DNA from: Crocinitomicaceae bacterium
GTDB lineage: Bacteria; Bacteroidota; Bacteroidia; Flavobacteriales_D; Sanyastnellaceae
Assembly (NCBI GenBank): GCA_002693775.1
Contig: NZRP01000051.1
Span: 18,284 to 81,356 of the forward strand
DNA: 63,073 nucleotides
Reading direction: 5' to 3'
In this document: piece after piece, positions 28,045-37,192 of the stretch
How the letters are laid out: every line of letters starts with the position of its first letter
Position numbering within the stretch: position 1 is the first letter of the stretch
The notes under the pieces: generated by a model
Told to the model about the DNA's origin: nothing
The model's input: the letters and a program-made list of their open reading frames with translations, nothing else
Database searches by the model: none
Position numbers and translations under genes: made by a program

Positions 28045-29517
28045 ATGTCTTATTTCATAATTTCTCTCGATTCTGGCACGACTTCAGCACGCGCTGTTCT
28101 CTTTGATGAGGCTGGCGAAGCGGTGGCTATTGAGCAGAAGGAATTTGAGCAAATTTTCCCTGAATCTGGATGGGTAGAGCATGATCCTATGGAGATTCTT
28201 GAAGCTCAAACTGAAGTGCTTGACGCTCTTCTTGCTCTGTCGGTCTCATCTACTAAGCCAGTGATTGCTTTGGGGATTACGAATCAGAGGGAGACTGCTG
28301 TGGTTTGGGATAGGGAGACGGGGAAGCCAGTTTACAACGCGATCGTTTGGCAGGATAAGAGGACTGCCGAAGTGTGTGCAGAGCTTAAATCAGGTGGACT
28401 AGGGGCGTACTGTAAGAAGGCAACGGGGTTGGTGCTGGATCCTTACTTTTCAGGGACGAAGATTCAGTGGATACTAGATAAAGTTGAAGGCGCGCGAGAT
28501 CGAGCGGAGAGGGGCGAGCTTTGTTTTGGAACTGTTGATTCGTGGTTGCTTTGGAATCTAACTGGGGGCGAGATTCACGCAACAGACGTGAGTAATGCCT
28601 CTCGAACATTGCTATATAACATAGTGGATATGTGCTGGGACAAGCATATGCTTTCAGTTCTGAATATTCCCAGGGCTATTCTTCCTGAAGTGAGGGAGAG
28701 TGCGTCGGTGTTTGGCCTGCATAAAGGAATACCAATTGCAGCTATAATGGGTGATCAGCAGTCAGCACTTTTTGGCGGGACTTGCTTTACACCTGGCACG
28801 GCAAAGAATACATACGGGACTGGATGCTTTATGCTCATGAATACAGGTAGTAAGATTTCAGACACGCCATCGGGCCTCCTGAATACTGTGGCATGGCAAA
28901 TAGGAGGAGAAACAACCTATGCACTTGAGGGGTCTGTTTTTGTGGCTGGGGCAGCGTTACAATGGCTTAGAGATGGGCTAGGGATAATTGAAAAAACAAG
29001 TGATTCTGAGGAGATTGCTCGAAGAGAAGCAGAACTTCATGAGGACTCGTCTGTGATTGTTGTTCCCGCCTTTGCGGGTCTTGGAACACCATATTGGGAT
29101 ATGAATGCAAAGGGATCTATCATGGGGTTAACAAGGGACACTGGGGCCGGAGCAATTACGAGAGCAACGCTGGAGTCATTAGCTTATTCAAGCATGGATG
29201 TCTTGAAGGCTATGCAGGAAGATTCAGGTATTTCTTTGTTTACACTTCAAGTAGACGGGGGTGCTTCAGCTAATAACTATCTCATGCAATTCCAGGCTGA
29301 TCTGTTGGGAGTGGGAATTGAAAGGCCGGCGTGCGTAGAAAGAACAGCTGCAGGAGTAGCTTATATGGCGGCGTTAACGATGGGAGAGAAGACCTTGCCT
29401 GAGCTGAAAACAATGCGCTCAATAGATTCGACTTTTACACCTTCAAAACCTGTTGAGTGGCGTGAGACTAAATCGAAGCTTTGGGAGGACGCAGTAAATA
29501 GAGTAAGGACAGAATAA
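28045..29517 (+). CDS. glpK: Glycerol kinase
   Basis: A 490-residue FGGY-family kinase phosphorylating glycerol to glycerol 3-phosphate. It has ISLDSGTTSARAVLFD at the N-terminus, NQRET and the ESGWVEHDPMEI segment typical of GlpK, GDQQSALFG, and a C-terminal VDGGASAN motif. The start is ATG at 28045, preceded by AGGAAGG (28028-28034), an unusually good ribosome-binding site for this organism type, rather than the upstream TTG at 28024. No glpF or glpD is adjacent. The MBOAT gene begins four bases downstream. Confidence 0.95.
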   Translation: MSYFIISLDSGTTSARAVLFDEAGEAVAIEQKEFEQIFPESGWVEHDPMEILEAQTEVLDALLALSVSSTKPVIALGITNQRETAVVWDRETGKPVYNAIVWQDKRTAEVCAELKSGGLGAYCKKATGLVLDPYFSGTKIQWILDKVEGARDRAERGELCFGTVDSWLLWNLTGGEIHATDVSNASRTLLYNIVDMCWDKHMLSVLNIPRAILPEVRESASVFGLHKGIPIAAIMGDQQSALFGGTCFTPGTAKNTYGTGCFMLMNTGSKISDTPSGLLNTVAWQIGGETTYALEGSVFVAGAALQWLRDGLGIIEKTSDSEEIARREAELHEDSSVIVVPAFAGLGTPYWDMNAKGSIMGLTRDTGAGAITRATLESLAYSSMDVLKAMQEDSGISLFTLQVDGGASANNYLMQFQADLLGVGIERPACVERTAAGVAYMAALTMGEKTLPELKTMRSIDSTFTPSKPVEWRETKSKLWEDAVNRVRTE

Positions 29518-29520
29518 CCC

Positions 29521-30909
29521 ATGCTCTTTAACTCTATAGCTTTTTTCATTTTTCTTCCAATAGTTTTTGCAATCTATTGGTGGTTAAAGAACTCGCTTAA
29601 GCTTCAAAATGCTTTCCTGATTCTTGCTAGCTATGTGTTTTACGGATGGTGGGATTGGAGGTTTTTAGCTCTCATTATCTTCTCTACTCTTCTCGATTAT
29701 TTTCTATCGCTGAGGATGACTAAACCTAAGTTCATCCTCTCATTAATAGGGAACCTGGGCGTGTTGGCTGTCTTTAAGTATTACAACTTTTTTGTAGATA
29801 GCTGGGTGAATGCTTGGGGTATGATTGGTGTGGATATGCATGCATCAACCATGCAGATTATCCTTCCTGTGGGGATTAGTTTTTATACATTCCAAACCCT
29901 CAGTTACTCCATCGACATATACAGGAAAAAGCTTGAGCCAACAAGTGATTTTCTATCATTTGCAGCCTTCGTTGCTTTCTTTCCTCAACTTGTTGCAGGA
30001 CCCATTGAAAGGGCAGTAAAGCTCCTTCCTCAGTTAGAAAAAACTAGGTCGTTTTCATACGACGAAGCAGTCTCAGGGCTAAGGCTAATTTTGTGGGGAA
30101 TGTTTAAAAAGGTAGTGGTAGCTGATACTTGTGCCCGTTATGCTGATAAGATATTTGCTGACCCCGCGGCATTTAATTCACCAACGCTTCTTCTCGGAGT
30201 GATTTACTTTACAATCCAAATCTATGGGGACTTTTCAGGTTACTCTGATATAGCGATTGGTACTTCGAGGTTGTTTGGTATTAAGCTTTCTACCAACTTC
30301 AAGACCCCTTACTTCTCTAGGGATATAGGTGAATTTTGGAGGCGCTGGCACATTAGTTTAAGCACTTGGTTTAGGGATTATCTTTACATTCCTCTGGGAG
30401 GTAGCAGGGGTGGAGTAATGAAGTCTCTGAGAAATGTTGCAATCATCTTCCTTGTTAGCGGATTGTGGCACGGGGCTAATTGGACCTTCGTTGCCTGGGG
30501 CGCTGTCCACGCCATACTTTTTGTGCCGCTCTTGCTAACAGGATACAACAGAAAACACACAGAGGGAGTAGCAAGCTTATGGGATTCGCCTAAGGTACTT
30601 GCAACTTTTACCTTGGTCAGTCTTGCTTGGGTATTCTTCAGGACTGAATCGCTTTCAGAAGCTATGACCTACTTCAAAGGGCTCTTTAGCTTCAATATTG
30701 GAGGTGAGACTAAACACTTTGTTCTGACGGCATTTGTTTGGGTAGCTGTGATGCTATTTGTTGACTGGCTAAGCAGGTCAGGTGAGATTCCACGCTGGTG
30801 GCTGTCGAAGAGAATGCTTGTTGCGAGGTGGGGGGTGTATGCAGTTGGGGTTTGGCTTTGCTTGAAAAATTTGAGCGGAGGATCGAGTTTTATTTATTTC
30901 CAATTCTAA
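29521..30909 (+). CDS. MBOAT-family membrane O-acyltransferase (AlgI-like)
   Basis: A 462-residue polytopic membrane protein with the MBOAT landmarks FPQLVAGPIERA, FWRRWHISLSTWFRDYLYIPLGG and the catalytic-type histidine in SGLWHGANWTFVAWGAVH. Length and motif order match AlgI/DltB/PatA-like proteins that move acyl groups from the cytoplasm to an exported polymer or lipid. Together with the following SGNH-like protein it forms an AlgI/AlgJ-type pair. The polymer target is not encoded nearby. It begins four bases after glpK and is probably in the same transcript. Confidence 0.9.
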   Translation: MLFNSIAFFIFLPIVFAIYWWLKNSLKLQNAFLILASYVFYGWWDWRFLALIIFSTLLDYFLSLRMTKPKFILSLIGNLGVLAVFKYYNFFVDSWVNAWGMIGVDMHASTMQIILPVGISFYTFQTLSYSIDIYRKKLEPTSDFLSFAAFVAFFPQLVAGPIERAVKLLPQLEKTRSFSYDEAVSGLRLILWGMFKKVVVADTCARYADKIFADPAAFNSPTLLLGVIYFTIQIYGDFSGYSDIAIGTSRLFGIKLSTNFKTPYFSRDIGEFWRRWHISLSTWFRDYLYIPLGGSRGGVMKSLRNVAIIFLVSGLWHGANWTFVAWGAVHAILFVPLLLTGYNRKHTEGVASLWDSPKVLATFTLVSLAWVFFRTESLSEAMTYFKGLFSFNIGGETKHFVLTAFVWVAVMLFVDWLSRSGEIPRWWLSKRMLVARWGVYAVGVWLCLKNLSGGSSFIYFQF

Positions 30910-30927
30910 CCTCCCAAGTAGCACAAG

Positions 30928-31809
30928 ATGAAACAATTTTTCAATAGACTCTTCAAGTTTACCTTACTCGCCTTGGTGGTCATTGCTGGGCTCTTTTTAG
31001 CTGGTCTTGTGAGCCCATTTGTTGAGACTCATCTAATTGCCAAACGAACGGATCAAGGTGCTGTAAAGCTTAAAACTGAGGAGTTTGAAGCTAGATACAA
31101 GACTCAATCTGACACTCTAGACTTTCTATTCCTAGGTAGCTCTACTTGTTATTGCGGAATTAATCCACTTACGCTTGAAGTGAAAGGGTATTCTTCCTTC
31201 AGTCTTTGCTCTTCAGCCCAAACCCTCTTCAACTCAACCCAGGTCCTCGACTACGCTACACAGTATTGCACTCCTAAATACGTAGTTATAGACGTGTATC
31301 CAGAGCTTTGGTCAGGTCCTTCGTCAAGCCTTGAATTCGAGAGAGACTGGATCATCAACGGACCATCCCTGCCTTTAGAACGAATAGATCCCTACAACGC
31401 TTTTTTAAAGCTTTATTTCAACATTTCTAAATCTCTAGGTATCCACCACATATCTACTAAAGAGGAAGAATATGACAGGTATTCTGGCCTAGGATTCGTT
31501 GAACGCTCATTGCCAGCTATTAAAACTGTTTCATGCGACTCTATTCGCACACTCGATTTCCCTCCGCAGTTATCTTCTCTCGTAGATTCTCTTAAGTACG
31601 AAATCATACTTATTATTCCCCCATTATGTTGCCCAGATGATTATGTTTTTCCAGAATCGTTCACGGTAATCGACGGAGGACAATGGCCCGGTGCTTCATA
31701 TAAATCTAGCTACTACGACGACCACCACCTAACTGCGTCTGGCGCAAATGCCTACTCGGGTTGGCTCTCTGAAGAACTGATACGCCTAACGACTGATCCG
31801 TCTGAATAA
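30928..31809 (+). CDS. SGNH-hydrolase-like partner of the MBOAT protein
   Basis: A 293-residue protein anchored by one N-terminal helix (residues 12-30), with a large periplasmic part. LFLGSSTCYCGINP contains the block I serine and CYCGINP positions of SGNH enzymes; VIDVYPELW is a likely block II-III region, and DDHHLTASG near the C-terminus supplies the Asp-His pair. It is probably the periplasmic acyltransferase half of the AlgI/AlgJ-like pair. The 3' 58 bases overlap the convergent EEP gene, and the C-terminus after LSEELIRL is within that overlap. Confidence 0.75.
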   Translation: MKQFFNRLFKFTLLALVVIAGLFLAGLVSPFVETHLIAKRTDQGAVKLKTEEFEARYKTQSDTLDFLFLGSSTCYCGINPLTLEVKGYSSFSLCSSAQTLFNSTQVLDYATQYCTPKYVVIDVYPELWSGPSSSLEFERDWIINGPSLPLERIDPYNAFLKLYFNISKSLGIHHISTKEEEYDRYSGLGFVERSLPAIKTVSCDSIRTLDFPPQLSSLVDSLKYEIILIIPPLCCPDDYVFPESFTVIDGGQWPGASYKSSYYDDHHLTASGANAYSGWLSEELIRLTTDPSE

Positions 31810-32816
31810 AAGTATAAAAGCGATTTAAAAGGTGCGTACTCGCACTTCCTACCCAGCACATCGTATACTCCTACAAGCGATTTATCCGAATCAGCATCAA
31901 CCTCCACCTCCGAACTCAACGGCGTTAATGCAATCCTCATCGCTACCGGCCTATGGTCACTTACATAATCCTCGTATTGGTTCCACCCACCCATCTCGTT
32001 CTCCACCTTGATTGTTTCAACTAGAGTAGTTGCCGACGCGAAATCGCTGAACATCTCGTCAGTGATCATGATGTGGTCTAGGTGCGATGGCCATGTAGGG
32101 TAAGACCAGTCAGAACTTGATCCCAGAGCGATTTCTTGGTCTGCAAACCTGTATTTCTCAGGATCGTTTAAAAACGGAGTGAAAACGTTGGTCTCAGCGA
32201 TTTCGTCTATCATGTCGTTAAGATCACCAAGCAGGATTACTCGTTTTCCTTCCAGTTCCTCGCTCATGTACTCTTCAATTAGGGTACTGGCCATAAGGCG
32301 TCTCATCTCTTCGTCATTGTCGTTACTCCAATTGATATAGTTGTCTCCACAGCATTTGAAGTGGTTGTTGATGGCGTAAACTTCTTCGCCCTGAAAGAGG
32401 AAGCGAAGGACTAGCGGAGAGCGGGGTAGAGGTTGCCAGTACTGAGACGAAGAGAAGATTTCGTAAGCGTCAAGGACTTCTATTGTCTGGGTGTTGTAGA
32501 CGTAGACAAGGCCGCCAAACCAGCCGTCCATCATTATGTAGTCGTAGTCTTCTAGTTGGTTGACCATGTTTTTGAAGGCAGTGGTGTCGTCGATTTCTTG
32601 AATCGCATAGAGGTCCATGTGCATGCCTTCGAGGATGTCAGAGACGTAGTTTACTGTGAAAGATCCACTGCCGGGAAACCATTCAATATTCCATGTGCAA
32701 ATCTCTAAGGATTCATCGGTGTTCCAGTTTAAATTCTCAAAGGTTTGGGATTGTCCATGAAAGCAAGGAAGTAGCAGGTAAAATGCTAAAAATGTATGCT
32801 TTAAATTGGTGATCAT
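31752..32816 (-). CDS. Secreted endonuclease/exonuclease/phosphatase-family hydrolase
   Basis: A 354-residue secreted protein. A signal peptide begins at the chosen ATG 32816 (MITNLKHTFLAFYLL to HGQSQ); the reading frame extends 21 residues upstream, but those are not signal-like. EEP-fold catalytic motifs are complete: CTWNIEWFPG, AIQEIDD (metal-binding Glu), GDLNDM, and SDHRPV. Substrate could be nucleic acid or a phosphoester. The C-terminal 45 residues carry VYDVLGR and FYSDGSVVRR, which look like a degenerate or lineage-specific sorting tail. The stop lies inside the convergent SGNH-like gene (58-base overlap). Confidence 0.83.
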   Translation of the reverse strand: MITNLKHTFLAFYLLLPCFHGQSQTFENLNWNTDESLEICTWNIEWFPGSGSFTVNYVSDILEGMHMDLYAIQEIDDTTAFKNMVNQLEDYDYIMMDGWFGGLVYVYNTQTIEVLDAYEIFSSSQYWQPLPRSPLVLRFLFQGEEVYAINNHFKCCGDNYINWSNDNDEEMRRLMASTLIEEYMSEELEGKRVILLGDLNDMIDEIAETNVFTPFLNDPEKYRFADQEIALGSSSDWSYPTWPSHLDHIMITDEMFSDFASATTLVETIKVENEMGGWNQYEDYVSDHRPVAMRIALTPLSSEVEVDADSDKSLVGVYDVLGRKCEYAPFKSLLYFYSDGSVVRRISSSESQPE

Positions 32817-32840
32817 GGGAATGTTAAATGTGCTATAACA

Positions 32841-32848
32841 CAAATATA
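32841..32848 (-). promoter_or_regulatory. Putative -7 box for the secreted EEP gene
   Basis: Read on the minus strand this is TATATTTG, an exact TAnnTTTG match, 24 bases before the ATG at 32816. A TTG at 32875-32873 is 24 bases further upstream, slightly beyond the usual spacer. Confidence 0.45.
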
Positions 32849-32877
32849 CTTTATCAGTATTGCATATATTCGCAATC

Positions 32878-33948
32878 ATGAAAAATCATATTTTAATTGT
32901 GTTTTGCCTTGCTATATGTTTTTTAGCGATTGCACCAAATTCTCACGCTCAAGTTACTTCTGGAGAAAACGCTGGACAGTCAGCGTCTACTTCTAAATGG
33001 GTGAGAATAGTAACTCAGAGTGGAGGAATCATCGAGGGTAAAGTCTTAGAGATTAGTCTAACTTACTTTTTATTAGATACTCCATTAATGGGACAAACTC
33101 AAGTTAATAAGGACAATATTGCTGCAATTACATATATAACTGAAGATCAAATAGGAGGCGGTAGCTTTATGAATACTCGATCAACTGACATTAACCCTCA
33201 GTCAAGCAGATACTTTTTCTCGCCTAGTGCACATTCGCTAAAAAAAGGAGAGGGGTATTACCACAATGTTTGGCTTGCTTATAACTCATTAAGCTTTGGA
33301 GTTTCTGATAATGCAACTGTTGGTTTTACAATGACTCCATTTGGTACTGGAGGAACAGCAAAGATTGGACATCAAGTAAACGATAATGTTACTTTAAGTG
33401 TTGGTGGCATAGCTGTTCTTCCGTTTTTTGATACTGGCGATTTAATGCCAGGGTTAGCTGGAATCGGATTTGCTAATATCACACTAGGTAGTGAAAGAAA
33501 AAATGTTTCTTTTAACTATGGAATTGCTTCTTTTATGAGTCAGTATCGCCAATATTTTACACTCGAACCCTATGAGCAATATGATGAAGACGGCAATTAT
33601 ATAGGAATGTCTCCTGAAGCAAATCATTACTACGATATAGACGGAGATGGCTATGATGAATATGTTCAAATGTCAGGTTGGAATTGGGTTACAGGAAGAA
33701 GGAATTTTCATGTAATTAACATGTCTGCTATGGTAGAGGTTAATTCAAAGCTTTGGATTATGACTGAGAACTACCACTTTATGAATACGGATAGATCAAC
33801 AGGAAATAACACTGATATTTCTTTCTTAATCATGGGTATTAGAAAAGCTTCTTCTAAGAGAGACGCTCTATGGGATGTAGGTATGATTGCAATACCCCAA
33901 GAAGAAGTTGCTGGAATTCCTTGGTTAGGAGTTACTGTTCCTTTCTAA
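32878..33948 (+). CDS. Secreted/outer-membrane protein with Sm-like N-terminal segment
   Basis: A 356-residue protein of unknown function. A signal peptide starts at the chosen ATG 32878 (MKNHILIVFCLAICF to SHAQ). Residues 45-95 (WVRIVTQSGGIIEGKVLEI, then DNIAAITYI) look like a small five-stranded Sm-like or similar barrel. The remainder alternates hydrophobic and polar residues with many glycines and aromatics, as in outer-membrane beta-barrels, and ends in VTVPF with a terminal Phe. A calcium-like DIDGDGYDEY stretch sits near residue 260. It is divergent from the EEP gene and convergent with the metallophosphatase. Confidence 0.7.
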   Translation: MKNHILIVFCLAICFLAIAPNSHAQVTSGENAGQSASTSKWVRIVTQSGGIIEGKVLEISLTYFLLDTPLMGQTQVNKDNIAAITYITEDQIGGGSFMNTRSTDINPQSSRYFFSPSAHSLKKGEGYYHNVWLAYNSLSFGVSDNATVGFTMTPFGTGGTAKIGHQVNDNVTLSVGGIAVLPFFDTGDLMPGLAGIGFANITLGSERKNVSFNYGIASFMSQYRQYFTLEPYEQYDEDGNYIGMSPEANHYYDIDGDGYDEYVQMSGWNWVTGRRNFHVINMSAMVEVNSKLWIMTENYHFMNTDRSTGNNTDISFLIMGIRKASSKRDALWDVGMIAIPQEEVAGIPWLGVTVPF

Positions 33949-33949
33949 A

Positions 33950-36298
33950 TCATTCAAACACAACTGTCGTACTACCCCAGAACTTACCGTTTACTAAAGT
34001 AACATTGTAAGTTCCCGCACTTAAGTCAGTTCTGTTTATAATAACGTTAGAGCTTTCAAATGTGATCTGAGGTTGTGCCTTCCGACCTTTAGAATCAACT
34101 ACTCTAACGGTTGTTTCCATGCTCCAATCTTTAGGTAGAGTGATTTTAGCTTTATCTGAAGAAGGATTAGGATATGCGGTGAATGTTAGATTTTGCAGTG
34201 GCTCGTCAATTGATACCACTGAAGCGTTGCATTCAACTTCGCTTCCAAGTCTAACAAACACATCATCGAAGTAGCTGTCGTTGTCTGTTCCTTCGTTTCT
34301 AGTACCGCGAAGCTCAGCTCTTATGATTCGTGAAAGAGCAGGAATATCAACTATGTTCTCAATTAAAAGCCAAGCGGTTTGATTCCCAGTTATGTAATCA
34401 GTAGTACTTATGGTATATCCGTTTTGGTTTTTAAACACAAGCCTCATATCCGGAACGTCTGAACCACTCCAATCAGACATCATTGCGCCAAACACTACTT
34501 GCATACCTCCCTGGTCAACAGAATCTGCATACATACTTATGTCTATCTCTTGGTGCATTCTTCCTATCTCACTTTCCTCACATAGTCCGCCCACTGCAAA
34601 GTATCTGTTGCCAGAGTAGGGGTTGGTTCCAGCGCAGTCTCCCGCAAGCATAGACTCGCATATTCCTTCGTCTATTATCCAATCCTCCATCAAGTTTTCA
34701 GACCCTGGATTTTCAAGAAGATTAGCGCTGAATGAAGATTCTCCAGTGGTGAAGCTCACCTCGTTACTCCACTCACTCCAGTTTAATTCCTTATCTCTAT
34801 ATCTTACTCTCCACCAGTATTGAGCATTTGCTTCAAGTCCTAATACATGTTCATCTGTTAGCGATTCGCCAACTTGACTGTCCTCGTTGAAGTATAGATT
34901 CTGATGTTGTTCCCATAGATCAACTAATGGCGTACTGTAATCACCTTCCGAGTTTGTAACCTGCCAATGTGTTGCTCCGTGCATTCCTTCGAGCTCGAAG
35001 TCAGTGCCGCAGAGGATTACACATTCAGGGGAAATGGTAATATCAACAGGGTGTTGAGCAGAAGGAGTGTCTAGCTCTAAATTGCTTTTAGTTACTGTAA
35101 ACCTGTCGATCTCTTCATTGTCTAAATCTTCATAGTTGTCTCCTCGAGAAAGTCTTTTTACTGTGAACTTAGGATCTTCTCCTGCCTCTATATCGACCAT
35201 TACAAATCCCCAATCATCTTCACTCACAGTAAACTCTTCGTAGTCAAATTGTGGCCACTCTCCCCAGTAATCGATAGCTCCTCCAGCTGTAGCTACATTA
35301 AGCCAAACATGTTTGTGATCCCTGCTTTGGCCTCGAGAATACCCATGAGTATGGCCAAAAAAGTGAATTGAAGGCTTACCGCAATCCGTGCTAAATTGCT
35401 CTAGAAGTTCGACAACTTCTCCAGTGAAGTCATTCTCTCCAGGCGTCCAAAGTTCGCTCTTAAATGGGTGGTGAAGCTCAGCAAAAACAAAATCAATAGA
35501 ATCCGCAGAGCAAGTGCTTCCAAGTACTTCTTCAAGCCAGTTAATCTGACCCTCTCCGTTATATGGAGCGTTAGAGTCAAGACCTATAAATCTGACATTT
35601 CCATAATCCTTCCACCACCAATGCTCTTCATAGCCTGGGGTTCCATTTTCAGGAAGATGAAAGTACTGGAAAAAGTAGCTAGTGTTAGCCTCGTGATTTC
35701 CTAAAACAGGGTAAAGCGGAACGGACTTAAGTAAATCAGAAGCAGGGTCAAAGAAATCCTCCTCCCACTGCTGATATGTGTTTCCGTAGTCAACTAAATC
35801 TCCAGGGATAAGAACAAGCGCTAGGTTGTCAGCTACTTCTCCACCAAACTGATTGTCCAAATAATCTAGCACGCCATCGTGCACCACCTCGTCGAAAATC
35901 TCTGGGTCAGACCAACTCTGCTGCATATCGCTCATAGCAACAAATCTGAAATCTTCCTCATCCGAGGCAAACGGAGGCGTCCTAAACATCGCCAAACCTG
36001 ATTGAGAACTACCCGTCTCAACCTGGTAGTAATACTTTGTAAATCTATCCAGCCCCTCAATCAAAACGTCGTGCATCACGTATCCTCCAGCAGAAGCGTA
36101 TGGCTCGCCAGTAGTCGTGTTACCAAGGCTCTCGTCCTCTCCCCAATGTACAACCGAATCCTCACCGCCATCACTCTCCCACATGACTCTCACGGAATTA
36201 GGAGTAGCATCTTGTAAGTAGGGTTTTACTATGAAGGTTTGGGCTTGAAGAGCCCCGCATAAAAAAAGCGTTATTAGAAAACTTTGGAGATTCTTCAT
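33950..36298 (-). CDS. Secreted purple-acid-phosphatase-like metallophosphatase with T9SS domain
   Basis: A 782-residue protein starting at ATG 36298 with a signal peptide (MKNLQSFLITLFLCGALQAQ). An N-terminal fibronectin-like domain (YLQDATPNSVRVMWES) is followed by a full metallophosphoesterase core: AMSDMQ, IPGDLVDYG, LGNHEA, AELHHPF, and FFGHTHGYSRG. A second fibronectin-like module (YWWRVRYRDKELNWSEWS), a jelly-roll-like region and a T9SS sorting domain (AYPNPSSDK) follow. It probably releases phosphate from organic esters outside the cell. Its ATG overlaps the ATP-grasp stop (ATGA, 36295-36298); 63 further codons upstream are open but belong to the overlap. Confidence 0.88.
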   Translation of the reverse strand: MKNLQSFLITLFLCGALQAQTFIVKPYLQDATPNSVRVMWESDGGEDSVVHWGEDESLGNTTTGEPYASAGGYVMHDVLIEGLDRFTKYYYQVETGSSQSGLAMFRTPPFASDEEDFRFVAMSDMQQSWSDPEIFDEVVHDGVLDYLDNQFGGEVADNLALVLIPGDLVDYGNTYQQWEEDFFDPASDLLKSVPLYPVLGNHEANTSYFFQYFHLPENGTPGYEEHWWWKDYGNVRFIGLDSNAPYNGEGQINWLEEVLGSTCSADSIDFVFAELHHPFKSELWTPGENDFTGEVVELLEQFSTDCGKPSIHFFGHTHGYSRGQSRDHKHVWLNVATAGGAIDYWGEWPQFDYEEFTVSEDDWGFVMVDIEAGEDPKFTVKRLSRGDNYEDLDNEEIDRFTVTKSNLELDTPSAQHPVDITISPECVILCGTDFELEGMHGATHWQVTNSEGDYSTPLVDLWEQHQNLYFNEDSQVGESLTDEHVLGLEANAQYWWRVRYRDKELNWSEWSNEVSFTTGESSFSANLLENPGSENLMEDWIIDEGICESMLAGDCAGTNPYSGNRYFAVGGLCEESEIGRMHQEIDISMYADSVDQGGMQVVFGAMMSDWSGSDVPDMRLVFKNQNGYTISTTDYITGNQTAWLLIENIVDIPALSRIIRAELRGTRNEGTDNDSYFDDVFVRLGSEVECNASVVSIDEPLQNLTFTAYPNPSSDKAKITLPKDWSMETTVRVVDSKGRKAQPQITFESSNVIINRTDLSAGTYNVTLVNGKFWGSTTVVFE

Positions 36299-37188
36299 TG
36301 TAATAATTTTTTGCATGCTTGTGCTAATTTGCCCGCAGCAGGAGGGAAGTTCCTGAACCACAGCTCAGGTTCGATTAATTCTAATTCGCAAAGACTTAGC
36401 TCTCCGCTATTGTCTCTAACGATGTCTATTCTTGCATATGTAGGAGTATATGGGCATTTTTTCAAGGCTTCCAACCCAAACCCCACTTCACCCCCCGTCG
36501 CCTCATGCACCACTACTCTGCCACCATGGTCGTCCTGCACACGGAAGTCACCTGCCTTAGCGATTTTTCTAACCGAATGGGTGTATTCTCCGCCCATAAA
36601 CATCAAGGAAATCTCACCAAACTCAGTTATGTCATTCAAGAACTCCTGAAAAATCATATCCTCAGAATCGAGTAGCTCGCGAAATATCGTTTCGTGCTTG
36701 CTAGAATTTTCTGGAGTAAGCCTGTAGGTGTGTCTTGCAGCCCCAGAAATTGTAGGTTTAAGAACGGCCTCTTTCCAGCCAGTTTTTTCGAAGAAATCTG
36801 CTAGAGTAGTTGAAGATCCTCGCTTAATAAAATGTGAAGGCGCTACATTGAGACCTGCATCTGCCAAATCTCGCAAGTAGTGTTTGTCGATATTCCACTT
36901 TATAGTTTCAGCTGAGTTGATTAGAAGGCATTTCTTGCTAACCTTAGCTAGCCAAGGTTTAAACTCAGGGTATCTATCGAAATAGTCCCAAGTGGTTCTG
37001 AAAATAACAGCTTTAGTACTACCCCAATCAAATTCAGGGTCAGCCCAATCTTTTTTTACAGCTTTAAGACCTTGAGCTCTAAGCGCTTCAAGTACGTAGT
37101 TGTCCTCGTCTAATACGTTTTGAATATACCAATCAACCTTTTTTGGGTTGATGTATTCAGCTTGCGTTAGTACGACGATATCAAACAT
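36295..37188 (-). CDS. ATP-grasp ligase-like protein (DcsG-like)
   Basis: A 297-residue protein with an ATP-grasp pattern: an N-terminal domain with VIFRTTWDYFDRYPEF, a central KHYLRDLADAGLNVAPSHFI, the ATP-binding lysine in VLKPTISGAARHTYRL, and the metal-binding ELELIEPELWF near the C-terminus. The N-terminal TTWDY and the PTISG segment resemble the family containing DcsG (cyclo-ligase of cycloserine synthesis) and uncharacterised relatives; no other biosynthetic genes for such a product are nearby, so I do not assign that reaction. It begins four bases after the typA stop and overlaps the metallophosphatase start. Confidence 0.75.
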   Translation of the reverse strand: MFDIVVLTQAEYINPKKVDWYIQNVLDEDNYVLEALRAQGLKAVKKDWADPEFDWGSTKAVIFRTTWDYFDRYPEFKPWLAKVSKKCLLINSAETIKWNIDKHYLRDLADAGLNVAPSHFIKRGSSTTLADFFEKTGWKEAVLKPTISGAARHTYRLTPENSSKHETIFRELLDSEDMIFQEFLNDITEFGEISLMFMGGEYTHSVRKIAKAGDFRVQDDHGGRVVVHEATGGEVGFGLEALKKCPYTPTYARIDIVRDNSGELSLCELELIEPELWFRNFPPAAGKLAQACKKLLQ

Positions 37189-37192
37189 TCCG

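Noticed and set aside
36284-36649. 121-codon plus-strand frame inside the ATP-grasp gene
   Set aside because: Antisense to the conserved C-terminal ATP-grasp motif; no independent support.
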